From the NCBI RefSeq assembly GCF_003258365.1, contig NZ_QHKM01000004.1:248001-312000 (forward strand): a stretch of 64,000 nt of DNA. Reading direction: 5' to 3'. Position 1 is the first letter of the stretch. Each line of letters opens with the position of its first letter. Both the position numbers and the translations under genes were made by a program. Source of the DNA: Hymenobacter edaphi. GTDB lineage: Bacteria > Bacteroidota > Bacteroidia > Cytophagales > Hymenobacteraceae. The notes under the pieces are model-generated. The model made no database searches. It was not told the DNA's origin and was given only the letters and a program-made list of their open reading frames with translations. Shown piece by piece: positions 33,186-41,852 of this stretch.

Positions 33186-34820
33186 ATGATTCAACGCTTT
33201 ACCCTCCATATCGGCGCCCTGCTGGCCGCCCTGCTGCTTACTGCGCCGCCCCTCGCAGCCCAAACGAGCGCGCCCGCCTGGCAGTGGGCCGCGCCCCTCG
33301 CCGACGGCCCCGATACCTACCTCTCCGACGTGGCCCTGGACGCGGCCGGCAACACCTACGCCGTGGGCGACTTTCAGGGCACCATCTCCCTGGGTCCGGG
33401 CACCACGCTCAGCAGCCACGGGGCCACCGACGTGCTGCTGGTGAAGTACAGCCCCGGCGGCGCGCTGCTCTGGGCCCAGGCCCTGGGCGGCCCCAGCTCC
33501 GAAATCGGCTCGACCATCAAAGTCGATGCCCTGGGCAATGCCTACATCACCGGGCGCATTTCCGGGCCCGTCGTGCTGGGCACCGCCAGCCTGACGCCGC
33601 TGCCGGGCACCGACGCCTTCCGGGCCAAGGTGGATGCGCAGGGCACCGTGCTCTGGGCCCGCGGCGGGGGCGGCAGCCTGGCCCTCGATGCCGCGGGCCG
33701 GCTCTACGAAGCGGCTGGCTTCACGGGCACCATCACGCTGGGCGGCACCACGCTGGCCCTGCCCCCCGACCGCCGCGGCAACCCCGGCCGCGGCCTGTAC
33801 CTGGCCTGCTACGACGCGCAGGGCCAGGCGCAGTGGGCCCGCATTGCCGCCGTGCTCGACTCGGCCAGCAGCCTGTTGCCCGGTGCCGTGTGCGTGTCGG
33901 CGGCGGGCGTGTACGTCGCGGGCACGTTTACGGGTCGGCTGACCACTGACACCCAGCGCCTGACGGCCCAGCGCCAGGACGTGTACGCCGTGCGCTACGA
34001 CCTGCAGGGCAACTGGCTGAGCGCCCTGCGCGCCGGCGACGCGGGCCACGAGGAGCTCTACACCGCCGCCACCGACGCCGCCGGGCACCTGTACCTCGGC
34101 GGCACGTTCCGGGCCAATACCACCTTCGGCAGCATCGGCATTACCGGCGTGCCCGATACCACCACCAGCTTCGTGGCCCAGTACAACGCCCAGGGCCAGG
34201 CCCAGTGGGCCGAAACCCTGCCCGTGCCGGCCACGCTGATGCGCCTGGCCACCGACGCCAGCGGCCGGCTCTACGGGGCGGCGTACTTCTACGGCACCAT
34301 CAACTGGGGCGGGCGGCAGGTGACCAGCCTGGGCGAAGACGACGCGCTGGTGTGCTGCTACTCGCCGCAGGGCGCGCTGCAGTGGCTGCAGCGCGGCGGC
34401 GGGATTTACCACGACTACGCCAGCGCCCTGGCCGTGGACGCCGCCGGCAGCGTGCGCGTGGTGGGCTACTTCGGCGACGAGTACACGTTCGGGCCCGGCA
34501 CCTTCAGCGGCGTGCCCGACGGCAACCCCGACGCCTTCGTGGCCCGCCTCGACGTGCACACTGCCCTGGCCGCCGCGGCCCCCCGGCCCGTGGCCCCGCT
34601 GACGCTGGCGCCCAACCCCGCCCACGCCGTCGTGCAGCTCGGCGGCGTGCCCGCCGGCAGCCGGGTGCTGCTCCTCGACGCGCTGGGCCGCGTGGCCCGC
34701 GAAGCCACCGGGGGAGGCGGGGCGCTGCTGTCGGTGCGCGGGCTGCCGCCCGGGCTCTACGCCGTGCGCGCCACCGACGCGCAGGGCCGCCGCTACGCCG
34801 GGCGGCTGCTGGTGCAGTAG
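33186..34820 (+). CDS. T9SS-secreted beta-propeller protein
   Basis: A 544-residue exported protein: signal peptide MIQRFTLHIGALLAALLLTAPPLAAQ. About seven SBBP-type repeats follow, each with a pattern DAxGNxY(A/I)xGxxxGT (for example VALDAAGNTYAVGDFQGT, VDALGNAYITGRISG, TDAAGHLYLGGTFRA, VDAAGSVRVVGYFGD), making a beta-propeller. The end is a type A sorting domain (LTLAPNPAHAVVQLGGVPAG...LLDALGRVAREA...GLPPGLYAVRATDAQGRRYAGRLLVQ). Surface-anchored via T9SS; ligand unknown. The very high GC of the gene matches its surroundings, so it is unlike the T9SS gene at 29987. Confidence 0.9.
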   Translation: MIQRFTLHIGALLAALLLTAPPLAAQTSAPAWQWAAPLADGPDTYLSDVALDAAGNTYAVGDFQGTISLGPGTTLSSHGATDVLLVKYSPGGALLWAQALGGPSSEIGSTIKVDALGNAYITGRISGPVVLGTASLTPLPGTDAFRAKVDAQGTVLWARGGGGSLALDAAGRLYEAAGFTGTITLGGTTLALPPDRRGNPGRGLYLACYDAQGQAQWARIAAVLDSASSLLPGAVCVSAAGVYVAGTFTGRLTTDTQRLTAQRQDVYAVRYDLQGNWLSALRAGDAGHEELYTAATDAAGHLYLGGTFRANTTFGSIGITGVPDTTTSFVAQYNAQGQAQWAETLPVPATLMRLATDASGRLYGAAYFYGTINWGGRQVTSLGEDDALVCCYSPQGALQWLQRGGGIYHDYASALAVDAAGSVRVVGYFGDEYTFGPGTFSGVPDGNPDAFVARLDVHTALAAAAPRPVAPLTLAPNPAHAVVQLGGVPAGSRVLLLDALGRVAREATGGGGALLSVRGLPPGLYAVRATDAQGRRYAGRLLVQ

Positions 34821-35038
34821 GGGCGGGGCAAACGCCCCGATTTCAGGGCAAACCGCCGGCGCGCTGCTGGCCGGCGGCGGGGCACGGGCATTTATTTTGC
34901 GGCGGCCGGGCAGAAACCGGCCGCCGCGGCGGCAACTACGTACAGGTAATGGTCAAGAACACGGACCGGCGGTAGTGCGCCGGAGCTGCGGACTGAAGTG
35001 GGGAGCAACGCCGCCCGGCGGCATAGTACGGAAGAGGT

Positions 35039-35410
35039 ATGGGCAGTCATTGGTCATATAAATACGCCTGCAGCCATCTGCAGCAGATGCTAGCCCGGGA
35101 AGCCTGGCCGGCGGAAGACGCCGAGCTGCTGCTGGAGCGGGCCCAGCTGGTTTTTCGCAGCCTGGGCACCTACCATCCCACTTACCTGCGCCAATACCTG
35201 ACGGCCTCCCGCTCCCTGCACTTCAACGCCTTCCTGCGCACCCCATTGCTGGCCGAAGTGGAGGTCTACAGCACTCCGCCGGCCGCCGGCCCCGCCACCG
35301 TGTACCTGCGCCTGCTCGAAGGCGGGCAGTACGTGCTGCAGCAGGCGATGGTGCCCGGCGAAATAGCCGGCCGCCTGGCCCAGTACTACGCCGCCGTCCT
35401 GCCGCACTAG
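35039..35410 (+). CDS. Hypothetical protein (123 aa)
   Basis: MGSHWSYKYACSHLQQMLAREAWPAEDAELLLERAQLVFRS, then a helical region and a beta-rich second half (AEVEVYSTPPAAGPATVYLRLLEGGQYVLQQAM). No family is recognised. It is first in a run of small plus-strand genes (35039-36359) with similar spacing. GC-rich hairpins such as GGCGGCCGG...CCGGCCGCC (34901-34930) lie upstream. Confidence 0.65.
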   Translation: MGSHWSYKYACSHLQQMLAREAWPAEDAELLLERAQLVFRSLGTYHPTYLRQYLTASRSLHFNAFLRTPLLAEVEVYSTPPAAGPATVYLRLLEGGQYVLQQAMVPGEIAGRLAQYYAAVLPH

Positions 35411-35468
35411 GCCGCTTCCTCCCGGCGAAAGTCGCCGCGGGCTTTTTCCCACGCTCAGCCCGATTCCC

Positions 35469-35747
35469 ATGTCGCCCTTTCTCCCCGATACCAACCTGTC
35501 CCTGGCGGCGGCCCTGCTGGTTAGCCCCGTGCTTGATTACGCCCGCTGCCTCGACGCCAGCGGCCGACCCGCCGACCACCAGGGCGACTGGCCCGAAGAG
35601 GGCCAGGTGTACCCCGTGCGCGTGGTGCAAAACGCCCACCGCGGCATCACGCTGGTGTACCTACTGGGGCTGACGGCCCCCGCGCCGCACTATAATTCCT
35701 TTGCCCCGCACCGCTTCCGCATGGTGTGCTCGACCTGGCTCAACTGA
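35469..35747 (+). CDS. Hypothetical protein (92 aa)
   Basis: MSPFLPDTNLSLAAALLVSPVLDYARCLDASGRPADHQGDWPEEGQVYPVRVVQNAHRGITLVYLLGL..., ending HRFRMVCSTWLN. It looks like a small beta-barrel (SH3-like) protein, as in EGQVYPVRVV, but this is a guess. It follows the 123-aa gene by 58 nt. Confidence 0.6.
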   Translation: MSPFLPDTNLSLAAALLVSPVLDYARCLDASGRPADHQGDWPEEGQVYPVRVVQNAHRGITLVYLLGLTAPAPHYNSFAPHRFRMVCSTWLN

Positions 35748-35845
35748 GCCGCTGGGTCGGTACCAGCAGCACCGAGGCGGACCGTTCTGGCGGCGCCGGC
35801 GGCGTTCCACATGCATCCATCCGCCGGGCAAGCGGCCGGCTTCGC

Positions 35846-36153
35846 ATGACACGCGCCAATTTTCAGGCGGCCGGTTTCAACTACCAGCCGCCGCCGGTGA
35901 CCTGCTGAGCTGGTGCATAACCGACGGGCGCGCGTACCAGTACCGCGGCTGCCTGGCCGGCGAACCGCAGCTGTACACGCTCTGGCAGGTCGGCGAGGCC
36001 AGCTGCCTGCTCTCGACGGCGCCCATCATCCCCGACCCGGCTGCCGTGCTGCAGCGCCTGTCCCTGCGCGGCCCGGCTCCGCTGGCGGGGGCGTTTTCGC
36101 TTTTTCAATCCGGTTGCGCTCCTCTGAGCCCGCTTTTCTCTCTTCGTCTATGA
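35846..36153 (+). pseudogene. Frameshifted small gene
   Basis: From the ATG at 35846 the frame reads MTRANFQAAGFNYQPPP and then meets a stop (PVTC). In the next frame the text continues sensibly as GDLLSWCITDGRAYQYRGCLAGEPQLYTLWQVGEASCLLSTAPIIPDPAAVLQRLSL and runs on to the TGA at 36151-36153, which overlaps the next ATG (ATGA). One base is missing in the CCGCCGCCGG run at about 35890-35899. Either a real inactivation or an error in the GC-rich run; no programmed slip motif is obvious. Confidence 0.6.
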
Positions 36154-36359
36154 GCACTGCCCAGCAACTGACTGCCCGTTCCACCAAGTTGGAAGAGCAT
36201 TTCCGCGACTACCAGGTCATCGTGGCCAACAGCCCGGGGCTGCAGCGCGGGCTGAGCTTCGAGGCGTATCTGGTGTATGCCACCGCCGAAATTCGCGACA
36301 AGCTGATGCGCGAGCAACTGGAAAACGTGATTCACCTGCTCAACCGGCTGGATAAATAG
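36150..36359 (+). CDS. Hypothetical small helical protein (69 aa)
   Basis: MSTAQQLTARSTKLEEHFRDYQVIVANSPGLQRGLSFEAYLVYATAEIRDKLMREQLENVIHLLNRLDK. It is mostly alpha-helical and charged, of a kind seen as small regulatory or structural proteins. Its ATG overlaps the stop of the frameshifted frame (ATGA), which suggests translational coupling with that gene in its intact form. Family unknown. Confidence 0.6.
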   Translation: MSTAQQLTARSTKLEEHFRDYQVIVANSPGLQRGLSFEAYLVYATAEIRDKLMREQLENVIHLLNRLDK

Positions 36360-36374
36360 CTCTCCGGGTACTGC

Positions 36375-36446
36375 CCACACCCGCCGCCGCCGCCCGCGCC
36401 GGATGCCCAAAGGGGCGTCGGGCGCGGGCGGCGGCGGCGGGTGTGG
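36375..36446. terminator. Perfect 26-bp inverted repeat between convergent genes
   Basis: 36375-36400 pairs exactly with 36421-36446 across a 20-nt loop. It separates the 69-aa gene and tolC and is built of GCC/GGC triplets. A bidirectional terminator is the natural reading. Confidence 0.8.
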
Positions 36447-36451
36447 CAACC

Positions 36452-37915
36452 CTACTGTGCCCCGGTGGCCGGGCCCTGCTGCACCAGAGTGCCGCTGAGC
36501 TGGCGCAGCACCACTTCGGCCTGCTTGGCCAGGAAACGGGCGTCGAGCAGGCGGTTTTCGGCGTTGAGCAGGTTGCGCTGGGCCTCGCGCAACGACAGCT
36601 GGTTCAGCAGCCCCAGGCGGTAGCGCTCCAGCGTAATGGCCACGTTCTGGCGGGCCAGCTGAATGTTGCTTTCCTCCAGATCGAGCAGCTGCAGGCGGTT
36701 CTGGTATTGCAGGTAGGCCTGCTCGGCCTGGGTGTTCAGGTCGAGCTGGGTCTGGTCGAGCTGGAGCTTGCTGCGCTCGATGTTCACGCGGGCGTTCTGC
36801 TCCAGGCGGCGGCGGTTGAAGCCGTCGAAAATGGGCACCGAGGCCACCACGCCGTAGTTGGGTCCGTACACGCGGTTGACGTTGGTGGCCAGCGAGGAGC
36901 CCTGGGGCGTGTTGATGAAGGCGGCGTTGTTGATGTTGCGGTTCAGGTTGTAGCCGCCCACCACGTCCACCTGCGGCAGGCGCGTGGCCGTCACCTGCTT
37001 GCGCTCCAGCGTGGCCACGTCGACGCCCAGGCGGGCCTGCTGCAGCACCGGGTTGCGCTCCACGATGCCGGCCACCACCTGTTCCTTGTTCAGGCCGCGG
37101 TTCACCACGATGGAGTCGGCCGGGCTCAGGTCGGTGCCGGGGGCGCGGCCCAGCAGGTTGTTGAGGTTGGTTTTGGCCGTGGCCAGCGCCTCCTGCTGCT
37201 GAATGAGCAGGGCGCGGTCGGCGTTGTAGTCGACCTGGGCCGTGAGCAGCTCCACCTTGGCCGTCACGCCCACCTCCACCTGCGCCTGCGTCAGGTCGAT
37301 GCGGGCCTGGCCCACTTTCAGCGCCTCCTCAAACGCCCGGATCTTGCCCCGCTCGCGCACCACCGTGTAGTACGAGTCGGTGATGTCGGCCACGGCCTGC
37401 TCCACGGTGGCGCGCGTGACCTGCTGCTGCTGCTGGTCGAGGGTGCGCAGCCGGTCGTAGGCAATGAACATGCCCAGCCCGTCGAAGATGGTCCAGTTCA
37501 GGCCCACCCCAAAGGCCAGCCCGTTGGCCCGGCCGCCGTTCACCAGGCGCGGCTCGGTGTTGTTGAGCTGCTGGCGGGAGTAGTTGATGTTGAAGGTGCG
37601 CGAGAGGTTGCCGCTGACGGTGGGCAGCTGCCCGGCGTTGCCGCGCGTCACGTTGTTGCGCACGATTTCCTCGTCGCGCCGCGCAATGCGGATGCCGTAG
37701 TTGTTTTCCAGCCCGGTGCGGATGGCTTCTTCCAGCGACAACGGCGTGCCGGGCGCCACCGTCTGGGGCTGGGCCAGCTGGTTGCCGGGGTTGGGCGTCT
37801 TGGGCGTCTTGGGCGTGCCGGTGCCGGGCTGCTGGGCCGCCGCCGCCAGGGGCAGCAGCAGCGCCACGACGGGCAGAAGGGAACGGGAAGCGGCTATGGG
37901 CGAGGGGAAACGCAT
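36452..37915 (-). CDS. TolC family outer membrane efflux protein
   Basis: A 487-residue TolC-like protein: signal peptide at the N-terminus, then a TPKTPKTPNPG linker and two repeated helical hairpins with beta strands. Typical lines are SLEEAIRTGLENNYGIRIARRDEEIVRNNVTRGNAGQLPTVSGNLS, LTQAQVEVGVTAKVELLTAQVDYNADRAL and LGLLNQLSLREAQRNLLNAENRLLDARF. It forms the outer-membrane channel for the RND pump encoded upstream (38159-41272). It ends next to the 26-bp hairpin. Confidence 0.92.
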   Translation of the reverse strand: MRFPSPIAASRSLLPVVALLLPLAAAAQQPGTGTPKTPKTPNPGNQLAQPQTVAPGTPLSLEEAIRTGLENNYGIRIARRDEEIVRNNVTRGNAGQLPTVSGNLSRTFNINYSRQQLNNTEPRLVNGGRANGLAFGVGLNWTIFDGLGMFIAYDRLRTLDQQQQQVTRATVEQAVADITDSYYTVVRERGKIRAFEEALKVGQARIDLTQAQVEVGVTAKVELLTAQVDYNADRALLIQQQEALATAKTNLNNLLGRAPGTDLSPADSIVVNRGLNKEQVVAGIVERNPVLQQARLGVDVATLERKQVTATRLPQVDVVGGYNLNRNINNAAFINTPQGSSLATNVNRVYGPNYGVVASVPIFDGFNRRRLEQNARVNIERSKLQLDQTQLDLNTQAEQAYLQYQNRLQLLDLEESNIQLARQNVAITLERYRLGLLNQLSLREAQRNLLNAENRLLDARFLAKQAEVVLRQLSGTLVQQGPATGAQ

Positions 37916-38158
37916 TGTGGGGGAAGCCTGCAGAAGCGAAGCTAAAAGTTAGGGCTAAAGCTAGTTCCCGGCTTCAGCTGAGGCGGGGCTAGGGGTGGTT
38001 GGCCTGGTCGACAGAGCAAACGCGGTAACGTGGGAAGGCGGCTGGCTTTTGGCTTACTATCCGGCGCCCCTCAACCTCCCCCGGTACGGCTAAAGCCGCA
38101 ACATCCCCGCGCGCTGCTTGATGCGCAGCATCATCTGAGGAGGGGCGTTGTCGGTCTG

Positions 38159-41100
38159 TTACGCCACCGCGTGCTGGCTGGTGTCCTCGGCGGGTTCTGG
38201 TTTCGGGTTGGCGTGCTTTTTCTTGGCCGTGGCGAAGTACGAATACATCACCGGCACGATGTAGAGCGTCAGGCCGGTGGCAAATACCAGGCCGCCCACC
38301 ACGCCGATGCCCATGGCGCGGCGGCTCAGCGCGCCGGCGCCGGTGGCAATGGCAATGGGCATGATGCCCAGAATGGCGCACAGCGAAGTCATCAGGATGG
38401 GACGGAAGCGGGTGGCGGAGGCTTCCACCAGGGCTTCGAGGTAGTGCACGCCCTGCTCGGCCCGCTGATTGGCAAACTCCACGATGAGGATGCCGTTCTT
38501 CGTCACCAGGCCGATGAGCATGATGATGCCAATCTGCGAGAAGATGTTCAGGGTCTGGTTGAAGTACCACAAACTCAGCAGGGCCCCGGCCAGGGCCAGC
38601 GGCACCGTCACCATGATGATGGCCGGGTCCTTGAAGCTCTCGAACTGGGCCGCCAGCGTGAGGTAAATCAGCAGCAGCGCGAGGCCGAAGGCGAAGACCA
38701 GCGAGGAGGAGCTTTCCTGGAAGTCGCGCGAGGTGCCGGCCAGCTCGGTGGAGTAGGTGTCGTCGAGCAGCTTGTCGGCAATGGCCTGCATGGCGGCAAT
38801 ACCGTCGCCCACCGTCTTGCCCTTGGCCAGGGAAGCCGAGAAGGTAGCGGCGTTGTAGCGGTTGAAGCGGTAGAGCTGCGGGGGCGTGCTGCTTTCCACC
38901 AGGCGCACCACGTTATCGAGCTGCACCTGCTCACCGCGGTTGTTTTTCACCGAGAGCAGGCGCACGTCCAGCGGCTGGTTGCGGTCCTCGCGGGCCACCT
39001 GCCCGATGATCTGGTACTGCTTGCCCTCCCGCAGGAAGTAGCCGTAGCGCTGCCCCGAGAGGCCGGCCTGCAGCGTCTGCGAAATATCCTGCACCGATAC
39101 GCCCAGGCTCTGCGCCTTGTCGCGGTCGATGATGATGCGCAGCTCGGGCTTGTTGAACTTCAGGTTCACGTCGGCAAACTGGAAGGTCGGGTCGGCCTGC
39201 GCGGCGGCCAGAAACTGGGGCACGATGGTGCGCAGCTTCTCGAAGTCCTGGTTTTGCACCACGAACTGCACCGGCAGCCCGCCGCCGCCGCCGCCCCCAC
39301 CGCCCCCGCCGCCGATACTCTGGTCCTGCGACACCGAGGCGCGGGCAGCCGAGAACTTCTTGACCATGCCGCTGAGTTTGTCGGCCAGCTGCTGCTGGGT
39401 GACGTTGCGCTCATCCGGGTCGGTGAGCAGCACGCGGGCAATGCCGGAGTTGGCCCCCGAACCCGAGCCGGGCGACGTCACGGCAAACACGCTGCTCATG
39501 GCCGCGCCGGTCGAGTCCATGGCCGCCTGCTGCATCTGCTGCATGTACTTGTCCATGAACTCAAACGAGGAGCCTTCCGGGGCCGTGGCGCTGATGTTCA
39601 CGCGCGAGCGGTCCTCAATCGGGGCCAGCTCCGAGGGAATGGCCTTCACGAAAAAGAAGATGCCGCCGATGGTGGCCGCCACCATCAGCCAGGCCCAGAT
39701 GCGGCGGCGCAGAAACGCCTCCAGGCTGTGCTTGTAGCCGTTGGTCAGCGCCTCGAAGAAGGGCTCGGTCTTGCGGTAAAACCAGTTGTGCGTCTCGGTG
39801 CGCCGCAGCAGCCTGGACGACATCATCGGCGTCAGCGTCAGCGACACGAAGGCCGAAATCAGCACCGAGCCGGCCACCACGATGCCAAACTCGCGGAACA
39901 GGCGGCCCGTGATGCCCGACAGAAACACCACCGGCAGAAACACCGCCGCCAGCACCACCGTGGTGGAAATGATGGCGAAAAAGATTTCATTCGAGCCCTT
40001 GTGCGCGGCTTCCATGGGCTCTTCCCCGGCCTCGATGCGCGAGTAGATGTTTTCGAGCACCACGATGGCGTCGTCGACCACCAGACCGATGGCCAGCACG
40101 ATGGCCAAGGTGGTGAGCACGTTCACCGAGAAGTCGAGCAGGTACATCACGAAGAAAATACCCACCAAGGACACCGGAATGGCCACCATCGGGATGATGG
40201 TGCTGCGCCAGTCGCGCAGAAAGAGAAAGATGATGACCACCACCAGCACGAAGGCCTCGAAGATGGTGTGCTTCACTTCGTTCAAGGACTTGCGCACAAA
40301 CTGCGAGTTGTCGAAGCCCGGGGTGATTTTCAGGTCTTTGGGCAGGTCGGTGCTCAACTGCTTGACGCGCTTGTTGAAGGCGTCGGCAATGTCAATCTGG
40401 TTGGAGCCCGGCTGCGGAATCACGGCCACGCCCACCTGCGGAATGCCGTTGACGCGGAACAGCGTCTGGTCGTTTTCGGGGTAGAGCTCGGCGTAGCCTA
40501 TGTCGGAGAGGCGAATCAGCGAGGTGGAGTCGCGGCGCAGGATGAGGTTGTTGAAATCGGCCTCGGTGGTGAGGCGGCCCATGGTGCGCAGGGTGAGCTG
40601 GGTGCTGCTGCCCTGCACCGAGCCAGAGGGCAGCTCCACGTTTTCGCGCGTCAGGGCCTGCTGCACCTCCGTCGGCGACACGCGCAGGGCGGTGAGCTTC
40701 ACCGGGTCGAGCCACAGGCGCATGGAGTAGCGCCGCTCCCCGAAGATGCGCACCTCCGACACGCCCGGAATCGTCTGGATGCGCTCCTTGAGCACGTTCA
40801 CGGCGTAGTCGGTCAGCTCCAGCAGGCTGCGCCGGTCGGAGCTGAGGTACACCATCATGATGGGCTGCGAGTCGGCGTTGGCCTTGGTCACCGTGGGCGG
40901 ATCCATGTCGCGCGGCAGGCGGCCCTGGGCACTCGATACCTTGTCGCGCACGTCGTTGGCGGCCGTTTCCAGGTCGGCCTCCAGGTCAAACTCGACGGTG
41001 ATGCTGGCCCGACCGTCGCGCGAGGTCGAGGTCAGGTTCTTGATGCCGGCAATGCCGTTGATGCCTTCTTCCAGCGGCTCGGTCACCTGCGACTGAATCA

Positions 41101-41272
41101 CGTCGGCCGAGGCGCCGGTGTACGAGCCCTGCACGGTGATGATGGGCGGGTCGACGCTGGGGTACTCGCGCACCGAGAGGTAGCGGTAGCCAATCACGCC
41201 GAACAGCACGATGACCACGCTCATCACGATGGCCAGTACGGGCCGGTCGATACTGGTGGAGGATATACTCAT
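38159..41272 (-). CDS. RND efflux pump, inner-membrane permease (AcrB/MexF type)
   Basis: A 1037-residue hydrophobe/amphiphile efflux transporter with twelve membrane helices in two halves and large periplasmic loops. Family landmarks: SISSTSIDRPVLAIVMSVVIVLFGVIGY at the N-terminus, the proton-relay aspartates in GLVVDDAIVVLENI, and GLVTKNGILIVEFANQ in the second half. A run of twelve glycines (SIGGGG...LPVQF) interrupts the loop of the second half. It works with the adaptor (41853-43034) and TolC. No repressor gene is adjacent. Confidence 0.94.
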   Translation of the reverse strand: MSISSTSIDRPVLAIVMSVVIVLFGVIGYRYLSVREYPSVDPPIITVQGSYTGASADVIQSQVTEPLEEGINGIAGIKNLTSTSRDGRASITVEFDLEADLETAANDVRDKVSSAQGRLPRDMDPPTVTKANADSQPIMMVYLSSDRRSLLELTDYAVNVLKERIQTIPGVSEVRIFGERRYSMRLWLDPVKLTALRVSPTEVQQALTRENVELPSGSVQGSSTQLTLRTMGRLTTEADFNNLILRRDSTSLIRLSDIGYAELYPENDQTLFRVNGIPQVGVAVIPQPGSNQIDIADAFNKRVKQLSTDLPKDLKITPGFDNSQFVRKSLNEVKHTIFEAFVLVVVIIFLFLRDWRSTIIPMVAIPVSLVGIFFVMYLLDFSVNVLTTLAIVLAIGLVVDDAIVVLENIYSRIEAGEEPMEAAHKGSNEIFFAIISTTVVLAAVFLPVVFLSGITGRLFREFGIVVAGSVLISAFVSLTLTPMMSSRLLRRTETHNWFYRKTEPFFEALTNGYKHSLEAFLRRRIWAWLMVAATIGGIFFFVKAIPSELAPIEDRSRVNISATAPEGSSFEFMDKYMQQMQQAAMDSTGAAMSSVFAVTSPGSGSGANSGIARVLLTDPDERNVTQQQLADKLSGMVKKFSAARASVSQDQSIGGGGGGGGGGGGLPVQFVVQNQDFEKLRTIVPQFLAAAQADPTFQFADVNLKFNKPELRIIIDRDKAQSLGVSVQDISQTLQAGLSGQRYGYFLREGKQYQIIGQVAREDRNQPLDVRLLSVKNNRGEQVQLDNVVRLVESSTPPQLYRFNRYNAATFSASLAKGKTVGDGIAAMQAIADKLLDDTYSTELAGTSRDFQESSSSLVFAFGLALLLIYLTLAAQFESFKDPAIIMVTVPLALAGALLSLWYFNQTLNIFSQIGIIMLIGLVTKNGILIVEFANQRAEQGVHYLEALVEASATRFRPILMTSLCAILGIMPIAIATGAGALSRRAMGIGVVGGLVFATGLTLYIVPVMYSYFATAKKKHANPKPEPAEDTSQHAVA

Positions 41273-41352
41273 AGCAGCAATCTGCGGTAGGTTCTAGTGG
41301 GAAAAACGAGGCGGCTGGGGCCAGCTCGGCAAGCAAAGCGCGAGGCTGAACA

Positions 41353-41808
41353 TCAGCCGCCGAGCAGCTTCACAAAGCGCTTGGACTGCTCTTCGTAGCC
41401 CTCGCGCCGGTAAAAACGGTGCGCGGCCTCGCGCGCAAAGCCGCTGGTTATTTCGATGCGCCCGCAGCCCCACCCGCGCAGCACCTGCTCGGCGGCCTGC
41501 AGCAGCAGCCGGCCCAGGCCCTGGCTGCGCAGCTCCTCGGCCACGGCCAGCGTCACCACGCGGCCGTCGGGGGCGCGGTGCAGGAAGGGCATGCGGTGCA
41601 AATGCGCGTAGCCCACCACCCGTCCCTGCAGCGCCGCCACTAGCACCTGGTCGCCGGCTGCCGTGAGTTCGGCCAAGCGGCGGCTGAGCACCACGGCCTC
41701 TGTGGGGTAGCCCACCGAGGCTACCAGCGCGGCCAGCGCCGTGGCATCGTCTGGCGAGGCAGGCCGGAAGGTGACTGCGCTAACGACAGCGGGAGTGAGG
41801 GCGTTCAT
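41353..41808 (-). CDS. GNAT family N-acetyltransferase within the efflux operon
   Basis: A 151-residue GNAT: FRPASPDDATALAALVASVGY, VVALQGRVVGYAHL-type strands, and the acetyl-CoA site in VVTLAVAEELRSQGLGRLLLQAAEQVL. FYRREGYEEQSKRFVKLL closes the fold. It is placed between the adaptor (44 nt upstream) and permease (80 nt downstream) genes, all in one direction, so co-transcription is likely. It could modify and inactivate a drug that the pump also exports, but the substrate is unknown. Confidence 0.87.
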   Translation of the reverse strand: MNALTPAVVSAVTFRPASPDDATALAALVASVGYPTEAVVLSRRLAELTAAGDQVLVAALQGRVVGYAHLHRMPFLHRAPDGRVVTLAVAEELRSQGLGRLLLQAAEQVLRGWGCGRIEITSGFAREAAHRFYRREGYEEQSKRFVKLLGG

Positions 41809-41852
41809 CAGGGAGACGTTGCGGATAGGGGCCAGTAGGGGAAAAGCGGCAC

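Noticed and set aside
38030-41290. A 1086-codon open frame on the plus strand opposite the RND permease
   Set aside because: It is the antisense shadow of a GC-rich gene: His/Val/Gly/Arg-rich text without motifs, while the minus strand gives a full permease.
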